Positions 8,209 through 14,867 of a stretch of DNA of 35,430 nt are shown in pieces. Origin of the DNA: Candidatus Binatia bacterium. Lineage in GTDB: Bacteria > Desulfobacterota > Binatia > Bin18. The position numbers and the translations under genes are program-made. How positions within the stretch are numbered: the stretch's first letter is position 1; every line of letters begins with the position of its first letter. Below the pieces are notes generated by a model, which worked only from the letters and a program-made list of their open reading frames with translations, searched no databases and was not told the origin of the DNA. Where the stretch lies: assembly GCA_022824615.1 (NCBI GenBank), contig JAJDZM010000266.1, forward strand, positions 1 through 35,430, written 5' to 3'.

Positions 8209-8856
8209 TTAGCTCTTGTTTTTGAAGGCCGCGAAATCTCGCTGCATAACCGAATCGACCGCGTTGACCGACGGTCGCTCGCCAACCATTTGCAAATACT
8301 CACCCAGACCGGGCACGTCATTCGTAACATCCCAGTCGTAGATTTGCGTAGTGTGCAGATTGGTAAAGCGCAGCTCGAAATAGGCGGTCAGGTCGGCGAA
8401 GGTAAACGTGTCGCCAGCAATATAGGGCTCGAAGCGGACGAGTTGCTTGAGTGCCCGCAGCCCGTTTTCCAGCAATGGCCGGGCTGCGTCGTACGCGGCC
8501 TGGTCAACCGGCGCGCCGAAGTACACGGTCGGCACATGGCGCCGGGCCGGTGCGTCGAGATACAGCTCGACAAAGCGGATGATTTCTTTGGCTTTGGCCC
8601 TGGCCCAGGGGTCACTGGGGTACAGAGCCGGTTGCGGCTGAATATCTTCGAGATAGTCGAAGATGACGTTCGTCTCGGTCAAGGTCGTACCATCAACCTC
8701 AATATAGGGCACCTTGCCCATCGGGCTTTTGGCCAGGACTTCCGGGTCCTGACTCGGCATGATCGAGACTTCCTCGAAGGCGAGTCCTTTTTCGACCAGC
8801 GCAGCCTTGGCCGTACTGTAATAATTGCTCAGGGTCGTACCGTAGATTTTGATCAT
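8209..8856 (-). CDS. Glutathione S-transferase family protein
   Basis: A 215-residue GST: N-terminal thioredoxin fold (MIKIYGTTLSNYYSTAKAALVEKGL), the cis-Pro VPYIEVDG, the E-T-N pair that binds the glutathione gamma-Glu (LTETNVIFDYLED near residues 59-71), and an all-helical C-terminal domain with FTFADLTAYFELRF. The Tyr/Ser region near residues 9-13 would hold the activating hydroxyl, but which one is used is not clear. GGAGA seven bases before the ATG supports the start. It is the first gene of a two-gene unit with the GNAT gene. Cytosolic, conjugating or detoxifying role likely. Confidence 0.9.
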   Translation of the reverse strand: MIKIYGTTLSNYYSTAKAALVEKGLAFEEVSIMPSQDPEVLAKSPMGKVPYIEVDGTTLTETNVIFDYLEDIQPQPALYPSDPWARAKAKEIIRFVELYLDAPARRHVPTVYFGAPVDQAAYDAARPLLENGLRALKQLVRFEPYIAGDTFTFADLTAYFELRFTNLHTTQIYDWDVTNDVPGLGEYLQMVGERPSVNAVDSVMQRDFAAFKNKS

Positions 8857-9020
8857 AGTGTTTCTCCTCAGTGGTGCTTCTATACCAAAATGACGGAAGG
8901 CACAAACGGAAGGCCAGGAGGAGAATACCCTCGCCGAGAATCAAAACCAGACACTGGGTTCGAGAGAATGGAGCAGATTCCCCCCGGTCCAGTGCTGACA
9001 GGGCAGCCCCCGTCCTGGTG

Positions 9021-9344
9021 CTATTCCCGTATCGCCTCAATAATACGGGTGAGCCTGAGCAGCTCTTCATCACTGGCCTCATCGACCAGCCCGTCCAGTT
9101 TTCGGCGGAGTTCGACGGGAAGATATCCTTCCTCTCGTCGATACTGAAATAATTCGGACAGCGGAACCTCCAGACCCGCTGAAAGACGCTCAAGCAGAGC
9201 GAGTGTCGGATTCGCCTCCCCCCGCTCAATGACGGCCTGGTAGTTGGTGTTGATGTCGATGATTTCTGCCAGCCGTTCTTGCGTATGTCCCTTTGATCTT
9301 CGCAGGCTTTTAATTCGCTTTCCTAATAGCTCTCGGTCATTCAT
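9021..9344 (-). CDS. XRE/Cro-family transcriptional regulator
   Basis: A 107-residue protein with an N-terminal helix-turn-helix domain (residues about 7-66): GKRIKSLRRSKGHTQERLAEI, the recognition helix around NYQAVIERGEANPTL, then LLERLSAGLEVPLSELF. The C-terminal 40 residues are charged and helical (PVELRRKLDGLVDEASDEEL), likely for dimerisation. The ATG at 9344 is preferred to 9362 because GAGG lies six bases upstream. A perfect inverted repeat (9386-9404) lies about 40 bp upstream and could be its own operator. The gene is divergent from a small coiled-coil gene at 9706; the long shared spacer is typical of a regulator and its target, which is inference. Confidence 0.88.
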   Translation of the reverse strand: MNDRELLGKRIKSLRRSKGHTQERLAEIIDINTNYQAVIERGEANPTLALLERLSAGLEVPLSELFQYRREEGYLPVELRRKLDGLVDEASDEELLRLTRIIEAIRE

Positions 9345-9705
9345 ACCCGCCTCGTGGTTCAAGACCAGTATGGATAGACCACTATGTCAGATGAATAGTC
9401 TGACGGGGATAGTTTATTGGTAATATATCTCTATTGGTGGTAGTACACTGTCCTATAGGCATGATTTACGAGCAAAATATACCTGTCAGGCATTGTATAA
9501 AAAGGCGCAGATATTTGTTATCAAGGGATACACGCGTGAACTCGAAGCAAGAAACAAGGGAGGAAAGGAGGGGGGAGACGAAGGAGTAGCACTAGGTTGG
9601 GGTCAGAGAGTCGAGTATCAAGCGGATTACCGATTACCGGCTTACTCGTAAGAACACCAAGACCCAGCACGATAAGAGATGGCAAAGATAAAGGAGGAGC
9701 GTACG
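9345..9705. other. Intergenic spacer between divergent XRE gene and coiled-coil gene
   Basis: About 360 bp without a gene. The left third is AT-rich and holds an inverted repeat at 9386-9404 and a direct repeat TATTGGT at 9415-9421 and 9432-9438. A TATAAA lies near 9494, possibly part of a plus-strand promoter, but no good -35 is visible. From about 9537 to 9586 the plus strand is an almost pure purine tract ending close to the second gene's leader. No RNA gene was recognised. Confidence 0.5.
9386..9404. promoter_or_regulatory. Inverted repeat, possible XRE operator
   Basis: GTCAGA, seven bases, then TCTGAC: a perfect six-base inverted repeat centred about 51 bp upstream of the XRE start at 9344. 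Its position and symmetry fit a dimeric regulator's autoregulatory site. No binding evidence; only one clear copy was seen. Confidence 0.4.
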
Positions 9706-9909
9706 ATGGAGGACTCCGAACGTCAGGGGCAGGTGCTCGTTGAGGCGCTTACGGAGACGGTCCGGGACGTAATGGAGAAGGCGTTTCGGCGGATGAGTAT
9801 CGAGATGCGCAAGGATGTGGCGCGAGAGATGCGACACTTTCAGAAATCGATTGTGCAGGAGATTATTATGCTCAAGCGGGAGGCGGACAAACACAGCAAA
9901 ACGCCCTGA
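9706..9909 (+). CDS. Small hypothetical coiled-coil protein
   Basis: A 67-residue charged protein with no recognised domain. Residues about 5-60 form heptad-like amphipathic helix (VLVEALTETVRDVMEKAFRRM, then EMRKDVAREMRHFQKSIVQE), so it is probably a helical hairpin or coiled coil. No signal peptide or membrane segment. The start at 9706 is set by a strong AGGAGG seven bases upstream; an ATG at 9679 without such a site is possible. It is divergent from the XRE regulator and separated from it by a spacer with a palindrome. The function is unknown; a small partner or target of the regulator is possible. Confidence 0.62.
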   Translation: MEDSERQGQVLVEALTETVRDVMEKAFRRMSIEMRKDVAREMRHFQKSIVQEIIMLKREADKHSKTP

Positions 9910-10046
9910 ATACTCCCCCCTCGTCAAATGGCAGCGGGATTGTCTCGTCGTGCTTAGGAAACGCTGGTTTCAGGCTGTGGTGAAAAGCATTTCAGTTCGG
10001 CGTAGCCCGCATGAGTGCCATGACCGCCGGAATACGCTGAATAGGC

Positions 10047-10240
10047 TTACACGCTCTCGAACAGTTCCCGGACGTGCGACTCGGGCAGGGGCCGGGTCAC
10101 TTTGGAGACGATGATGGTAAAGGCCTCCGAGGTGAGGCTGGCGAGGGCCGAGCAGGAGAACGGATTGACGCCCTCGATATAGAGCCAGGAGACCACGGAG
10201 TGCAGCAGGCCGGGCGTAAACCAGGCCGGGTCGAGCAGTT
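10047..10240 (-). pseudogene. Remnant: 3' end of a duplicated SSS symporter gene
   Basis: Positions 10051-10240 match 10961-11150, the 3' end of the intact symporter gene, with about 14 differences in 190 bp. The reading frame encodes the last 60 or so residues (from LLDPAWF to ELFESV), including the final membrane helix HSVVSWLYIEG and the C-terminal cytoplasmic tail, and ends with TAA. Homology stops abruptly upstream of LLDPAWF, so the transporter body is missing. Both copies have the same orientation and bracket the RelE/ParE-Phd module. Divergence is modest and many changes are at third codon positions, so the copy came from a working gene. Confidence 0.85.
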
Positions 10241-10294
10241 CCGTAGGTCTGATGAGCGAAGCGTAATCCAATGGAGGGCTGACGGCCTCAGAAC

Positions 10295-10585
10295 TCAGCC
10301 TATGGGCTCATCTGGTAGCTGGGCACCATGCCACACGGCCACGACCCAGACCGTGTCCTGTTTTGGACGATAGAAAAAGCGATACGGAGGAATAAGGACT
10401 TCTCGGTAGGGTAGCTCTGGAAACTCGGGAATGACTCTGCCCGAGCCCGGAAATTGTCCGAGCCGACGGAGAATCTGCTCGGCGCGTTGGCGAAACTGTC
10501 TCGCCGCTCCTGGGTTATCGCGACGGATGTAAGTAATGGCAGCCAGGAACTGTGTCCGAGCAGATGGCGTGAATTGAACGGTCAC
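10295..10585 (-). CDS. RelE/ParE-family toxin
   Basis: A 96-residue toxin: TPSARTQFLAAITYIRRDNPGAARQF is the helical hairpin of the RelE/ParE fold, followed by LGQFPGSGRVIPEFPELPYREVLIPPYRFFYRP and VWVVAVWHGA, the usual beta-sheet with conserved Arg and terminal aromatic residues. ParE members poison gyrase and RelE members cut mRNA on the ribosome; the sequence alone does not say which. It overlaps the antitoxin gene by 4 bp (ATGA), the standard toxin-after-antitoxin coupling. The product is cytosolic. It lies between the symporter remnant and the intact symporter, on the same strand. Confidence 0.88.
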   Translation of the reverse strand: MTVQFTPSARTQFLAAITYIRRDNPGAARQFRQRAEQILRRLGQFPGSGRVIPEFPELPYREVLIPPYRFFYRPKQDTVWVVAVWHGAQLPDEPIG

Positions 10586-10863
10586 AGGTCGTCAGCCTCA
10601 AGCAGGGCATCGGCCTCGGCGAGCACAGTATCCAAGTCGGTACCATGCCCTTCAGCAATCTCTTTTTCTCCCCGGGCCAGGAGCCTGAGCATCTGCCGCT
10701 CAGACTCTGCCCGCTGATATGCCTCTGCGCTGAGTAATACTGCTGCCGCCCGTCCTCGTTGGGTGATCACAAACGGGTCGCCCGACTTGCTGACTTGCTT
10801 TAATACGGTCGCAGCATCCTGGCGCAGTGCGGTGATAGGGATAATGTTCGGCAAATTCGCCAT
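10582..10863 (-). CDS. Phd/YefM-family antitoxin
   Basis: A 93-residue antitoxin with the Phd/YefM N-terminal DNA-binding domain: NIIPITALRQDAATVLKQVSKSGDPFVITQRGRAAAVLLSAEAYQ, residues 5-50. The acidic C-terminal half (GTDLDTVLAEADALLEADDL) should wrap and neutralise the toxin. AAGGAT lies eight bases before the ATG. The toxin gene follows with a 4-bp overlap. Antitoxins of this type repress their own operon by binding near the promoter; two direct copies of GGAACGT lie 15-53 bp upstream. Confidence 0.9.
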   Translation of the reverse strand: MANLPNIIPITALRQDAATVLKQVSKSGDPFVITQRGRAAAVLLSAEAYQRAESERQMLRLLARGEKEIAEGHGTDLDTVLAEADALLEADDL

Positions 10864-10877
10864 AAATGATCCTTTTC

Positions 10878-10916
10878 GGAACGTTTGGATGTACGGCTAG
10901 GCGTAGCATGGAACGT
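10878..10916. promoter_or_regulatory. Direct repeats upstream of the Phd antitoxin (possible operator)
   Basis: GGAACGT occurs at 10878-10884 and 10910-10916, 32 bp apart, about three helical turns, in the leader of the antitoxin gene. The spacing and place suit an autoregulatory site of the Phd protein. The motif is short, so chance is possible. Confidence 0.25.
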
Positions 10917-10956
10917 ATGATTGAGCAATATATCATCGTCCAAACCTTGCGCTATT

Positions 10957-12534
10957 TCAAACGCTCTCGAACAGTTCTTGGATGTGTGTCTCGGGCAGGG
11001 GCTGGGTCACTTTGGAGACGATGATGGTAAAGGCCACCGAGGTGAGGCTGGCGAGGGCCGAGCAGGAGAACGGATTGACGCCCTCAATGTAGAGCCAGGA
11101 GACGACGGAGTGCAGCAGGCCGGGTGCAAACCAGGCCGGGTCGATCAGTTGGGCGTGCAGGACCAGAAAGCTGACAAAGCCGCTGACCAAGCCGGCATAT
11201 GCCCCGGCCCGGGTGACCCCGCGCCACAGGGCCCCAAAGACCAGAGAACCGGCAAAGGCCGACATGATGCCGCCGGTCCCAATCCAGACAATCAGTAGGA
11301 CGTTGGTATCGACCCAGGCCCAGGCGATGGCCGCACACAGGACGAGAATGGCTACCGTGGCCACCCGGCTGATGTATAAGACCTGGCGGTCGAGTCGTTC
11401 CCCGGTTGGCGGATGCTTCAATCGCGGGACTATACTCCGACGGTAGAGGTCGTTGGCGATAATCTGGGAAGATGACACGACGAGTCCGTCCGCGGTGGAC
11501 ATGATGGCGGCCAGCACGCCGACCCCGACGAGCGCCGCCAGCCAGGTCGGAAACAGCTCGATGAAAAGTGTCGGCAGGGCGTGATTCGAGGTCGCGCCCT
11601 CGGCGAACAGAGTGTCACCCAGCAGCGCCCTGGCCAACAGGCCGCCCAAGGTCAGCATGGCCAGGGTGAGGATGAAGACGGTCGTGAGGCCAAGAAAGCG
11701 GTTCTGGTCCGCGCTGTGTTTCAAGGCCCAGAGCTTGTTGCCCAGGTGCGGCAGTACGCCCAGCGGAATGAGCGAGATCACCAGCGAGACAATGGACCAC
11801 CAGGAGTGGTAGAGCGGGGTTTTGGTGTTGAGGACGTGGACCAGGTGTTCGTCCTGGGTGGCCAGATTGTCGATCAGTCCCAAGAACCCGCTTCTGCCCG
11901 ATTCGCCCACCTCCAGTCCAAAGCCGATGAGGAAGAGCACGACGACCACCACGGCGACCAGCAACATCAGACAGGCCTGGATGCCGTCGGCGATAATGTC
12001 GGCATGCGCTCCGCCTAGCACCACGTAAATCAACAACACGGTGGTGGTGATGATCAGCGCCCAGAGCGGCGGTAAACCCAGCAGAATCTCGAACATGACC
12101 AGACCCGACACGAGCTGGCCGGCCAGATAAAAACACAACAACAGGGAAAACAGCGACACCAGTACCCGAATGCCTTCGGACTGATAGCGGTCTCCCAGGT
12201 ACTCGGGGATGGAGCGGTTGCCGAACTTATGGCCGGAGCTGGTAATCAGACGCATGGTCAGCAACATGCCCAAACCGAGGCCGACCGGGGTCAGAAAGAC
12301 GGTCCACATGGTGGTCAGCCCCCAGGTGTAGCTCAGTCCCGGCATGCCCAGGAAGGTTGCCCCGCTCACAGTGGTGGCCGAAAATGCCAGGGCCAGAAAC
12401 AGAGGGCCGTACGCGCTACGCGCCGTGGCAAAGTCGTCGGCGTGTTTGACCCGCCGCTGGGCCACAACCCCGATGGTTATCATGCCGCCGATATAGATGA
12501 CGAGGAAGAACCACGACCAGCTAACGAGTGTCAT
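10957..12534 (-). CDS. Sodium:solute symporter (SSS family)
   Basis: A 525-residue membrane transporter of the SSS (TC 2.A.21) family with about 13 membrane helices. Landmarks: N-terminal FLVIYIGGMITIGVVAQRR, ARSAYGPLFLALAF, TVSGATFLGMPGLSYTWG, RSIPEYLGDRY, and VGVLAAIMSTADGLVVSSSQIIANDLYRR, the family's Na-site helix. Substrate in this family ranges over carboxylates, sugars and amino acids; the second copy next to frc suggests an organic acid for the group. A full-length paralogue is at 14868-16436, and a broken 3' copy lies downstream. The gene starts 17 bp after the DUF5615 toxin-like gene on the same strand, so the transporter may depend on that module's promoter. Confidence 0.92.
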   Translation of the reverse strand: MTLVSWSWFFLVIYIGGMITIGVVAQRRVKHADDFATARSAYGPLFLALAFSATTVSGATFLGMPGLSYTWGLTTMWTVFLTPVGLGLGMLLTMRLITSSGHKFGNRSIPEYLGDRYQSEGIRVLVSLFSLLLCFYLAGQLVSGLVMFEILLGLPPLWALIITTTVLLIYVVLGGAHADIIADGIQACLMLLVAVVVVVLFLIGFGLEVGESGRSGFLGLIDNLATQDEHLVHVLNTKTPLYHSWWSIVSLVISLIPLGVLPHLGNKLWALKHSADQNRFLGLTTVFILTLAMLTLGGLLARALLGDTLFAEGATSNHALPTLFIELFPTWLAALVGVGVLAAIMSTADGLVVSSSQIIANDLYRRSIVPRLKHPPTGERLDRQVLYISRVATVAILVLCAAIAWAWVDTNVLLIVWIGTGGIMSAFAGSLVFGALWRGVTRAGAYAGLVSGFVSFLVLHAQLIDPAWFAPGLLHSVVSWLYIEGVNPFSCSALASLTSVAFTIIVSKVTQPLPETHIQELFESV

Positions 12535-12551
12535 GAGCAGGTTTCCTTAGC

Positions 12552-12908
12552 TCAGGCCTTGGAGCGGATTCTGACTTGCCCTGGTGAGATTACACTGAAC
12601 GCCTGGAGTAATGCTGTCTCACGGTCATGAAAAACGCTACTGACAATATCCGCTTTCTTCTCTGTTGAGAGTCCGGCAAGGCGGAGCAAAACGACTCCGC
12701 CCGCATTGAGTTGGCCTTGACGAAATATCATCTCGCCAAAGTCTTTGTCCGCTGTTACCAGCATCGACATTTGTGCATTCGCTCTTTGAAGAATCTCTTG
12801 ATCTGATATCCCTGGCTCCATCTCTGCAACGTACAGTACGACATGTCCGTCCTGCCGAAGTCGCTCGACTATGGGTCCGTCAACGCCTTCATCTGCGAGA
12901 AGGTTCAT
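12552..12908 (-). CDS. DUF5615 PIN-like protein (putative toxin)
   Basis: A 118-residue PIN-like (Mut7-C type) protein: MNLLADEGVDGPIVERLRQDGH holds the first Asp, SDQEILQRA the second acidic site, and LVTADKDFGEMIF the third, with Asp/Lys/Asp in order. The fold predicts a metal-dependent ribonuclease. The start at 12908 overlaps the DUF433 stop by 4 bp (ATGA). DUF433-DUF5615 gene pairs are a recurrent predicted type II toxin-antitoxin arrangement. The symporter begins 17 bp downstream on the same strand. Activity has not been shown for most members. Confidence 0.85.
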   Translation of the reverse strand: MNLLADEGVDGPIVERLRQDGHVVLYVAEMEPGISDQEILQRANAQMSMLVTADKDFGEMIFRQGQLNAGGVVLLRLAGLSTEKKADIVSSVFHDRETALLQAFSVISPGQVRIRSKA

Positions 12909-13129
12909 GCTGCCTTTTCGGGTGGCGGATTCCTGATACATGCTGCGGCATAGGCAAACGCTGCTAACACCGCCTTTCTGGTCAAGCGTGGATGAGACTC
13001 CAAAATCATCTCGACCGTCTCTCCTGCCGCCATCTTCTCCAAAAGCAGTTCAACAGTAATACGGGTCCCCACGATTACGGGTTTACCCATCATTACTGAG
13101 GGGTCAGAGTGTATGAGGTTGGTCTTCAT
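12905..13129 (-). CDS. DUF433 antitoxin-like DNA-binding protein
   Basis: A 74-residue DUF433 protein: GKPVIVGTRITVELLLEKMAAGETVEMILE followed by the helix LTRKAVLAAFAYAAACI. DUF433 has a winged or HTH-like fold and nearly always precedes a PIN-like DUF5615 gene, as here, where the two overlap by four bases. It probably binds both the toxin and its own promoter. GAGG lies five bases upstream of the ATG. The upstream 50 bp also hold an imperfect ATAGA/TCTAT inverted repeat (about 13149-13167) that could be an operator. Confidence 0.88.
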   Translation of the reverse strand: MKTNLIHSDPSVMMGKPVIVGTRITVELLLEKMAAGETVEMILESHPRLTRKAVLAAFAYAAACIRNPPPEKAA

Positions 13130-13180
13130 AGGACCTCAATTATACGTGATAGACGCCCGGTATCTATTGACGCAGTGTCC

Positions 13181-13615
13181 TTATCGATCGGCCGTCATCC
13201 GCAGGACGACCCGTAGGTGTTGGTACTTCCACTCCCCGTTGACCTTTACGTAGTCGTCGTCATAGCGCAGGGCCAGCCATTTCTCATCGTCGTTTTCGGC
13301 ATACGTCCACGGACCCATGATATACCAGACACCCGTGGCACGGTCTCCGTTGACCTCGATGATGGGATTCATGATGTTATGCTGGGAAAAGCTGAACATG
13401 TTTTGGAATTTGCGAAATAACTCGCGAATAGCCGCATGGCCCTCAGCCTTGCCGAAATCAGGGCTCTCCCAGATGGCATCTTCGGCAAAGACCGACGAGA
13501 CCCTGTCGGGGTTGTGCATATCGTCGCAGATTTCGCAGTAGCGGGCCTTGAGCTGTTTTATCGCCTCGATGTCTTCGAGCCGGGTGATGCGCTGCTCCAG
13601 TTCCGACGTGGCCAT
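13181..13615 (-). CDS. SnoaL-like (NTF2-fold) protein
   Basis: A 144-residue protein beginning LEQRITRLEDIEAIKQLKARYCEICD, the helix typical of SnoaL-like/NTF2 domains, with an FAEDAIWESPDFGKAEGHAAIRELF strand-helix and the late strand GEWKYQHLRVVLRM. In such proteins the cone-shaped pocket can hold steroid- or polyketide-like ligands, as in ring hydroxylase small subunits and dehydratases; D/H pairs are present but no catalytic set is certain. AGGGAGGG seven bases before 13615 fixes the start in preference to an ATG at 13651. It stands alone, with 51 bp between it and the DUF433 gene. Confidence 0.82.
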   Translation of the reverse strand: MATSELEQRITRLEDIEAIKQLKARYCEICDDMHNPDRVSSVFAEDAIWESPDFGKAEGHAAIRELFRKFQNMFSFSQHNIMNPIIEVNGDRATGVWYIMGPWTYAENDDEKWLALRYDDDYVKVNGEWKYQHLRVVLRMTADR

Positions 13616-13875
13616 ACTAAACCCTCCCTTTGATCGGACTTGTGATTGCATTCTTACTACACGGTTCGCCGGCTAGGCGGCAATGCCTTTTGGTTCAAGC
13701 AGGTGATCAGCCCACGGGTTCGGTACAGCGCGAAGGGTAGGGGCAGCCTCGAAAACCGCAGTATTCCCTCTGTCGCTGGTCTTGAAATCAACCTGCCGAC
13801 CGCCCCCTCGCGCACCAAGCGACGATTGCGAAAGGAGCGGAATTCTCGGCAGGCGTCTGTCCTCAGTTGATGTCC

Positions 13876-14718
13876 TTAAAAGCTCGGCTTGGTCGAGAAC
13901 GGGGTCAATTGGAGTTCGTGCGTCCAACAGGATTTGTCTTGGGTGTGTAGATAATAGTACGCCTCCGCGATCTTCACGGGATCCATCACCACTTCCGGCC
14001 GCTTCTGGGCTAGCGGCAGGGCGCGGGTGCCTGGAGAGTCGATGAGGCCGTCTATCACGATGTTGGCCACGTGTATGCCATGCTCGGAATATTCCTCCGT
14101 CAGCACCTGTGCCAGCGTGCGCATCATCACTCTCGGATAGTACAACGACTGGCCTGTCAGACGCTTTCGCCCGCGCAAGGACGCCGCGTTATTAGAAATG
14201 AAAAAAGAGCCTGCGCCGCGTTCTCGCATGGTGGGCAACACCTCCTTGGCGACTAAGAACGGTCCTCGGCTGGAGATGTGCTGCGCGGTGTCAAAGAGTT
14301 CGACCGGGATGTGTTCCAGCAATTCTTTCTCTGGCGGCAGGTCACGCCCCTCCAGGTAGCCTGCATTGAAGATCAAGACATTCGGGTCACCGGCTTGCTC
14401 CCGAATCCGGGCGAACGCCTGTGATATGGAGGCGTGCGACACGAGGTCCAGCTCGACAATCATGCCTTCGCCCCCTTGCTCCTGGACTGCCTGCTCCAAC
14501 CCGGAAGCATTGGCGGCATTCCGGGTCGTCAACACGACGAAGAAGCCCTCTTTGGCAAACTTCTGCGCGACGGCACCGCCGATGCCCCAGCGCGCACCGA
14601 CGGGCATATCGCTGTCGTCGATCATCTTACCGTGCGCGAGTTTGGTATTGCGGCCATCTGACTGCCACTTGGATGTTGCTCCCACCACAACGGCAACCGG
14701 TTTACGGGTCGAGTTCAT
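13876..14718 (-). CDS. Atypical SDR-family protein with a 27-residue loop insertion
   Basis: A 280-residue SDR relative. The first strand reads KPVAVVVGATSK (6-17), but the glycine loop GIGGAVAQKF comes only at 45-54: about 27 residues (WQSDGRNTK...MPVGARW) are inserted where classical SDRs have a TGxxxGxG loop. NAG is at 118-120. At the active site GQSLYYPRVMMR replaces the normal YxxxK: L192 and R196 align to Tyr and Lys of the classical site, and two Tyr sit beside them. The C-terminal HGIHVANIVIDGLIDSPG is SDR-like and matches the 199-906 gene. AAGGA seven bases upstream supports 14718 rather than an ATG at 14775. Reaction unknown; classical chemistry seems unlikely. Confidence 0.82.
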   Translation of the reverse strand: MNSTRKPVAVVVGATSKWQSDGRNTKLAHGKMIDDSDMPVGARWGIGGAVAQKFAKEGFFVVLTTRNAANASGLEQAVQEQGGEGMIVELDLVSHASISQAFARIREQAGDPNVLIFNAGYLEGRDLPPEKELLEHIPVELFDTAQHISSRGPFLVAKEVLPTMRERGAGSFFISNNAASLRGRKRLTGQSLYYPRVMMRTLAQVLTEEYSEHGIHVANIVIDGLIDSPGTRALPLAQKRPEVVMDPVKIAEAYYYLHTQDKSCWTHELQLTPFSTKPSF

Positions 14719-14867
14719 ATCGGATTCCTTTGCCTTTGTTACAAGTCCCCCAAGCGTAAGGAAAAACAGCCACATTCACAACGGCAAACAGAATTATCTT
14801 ATTTGTAAATATCTCCGCTGGAATCGATACCTTGTTACGGTCCAGGGGATTTCCTTTGGTTGTTGCT

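Noticed and set aside
13616-13875. Short frames between the SnoaL-like gene and the second SDR
   Set aside because: Basic, low-complexity text without ribosome sites; nothing recognised in this 260-bp spacer.
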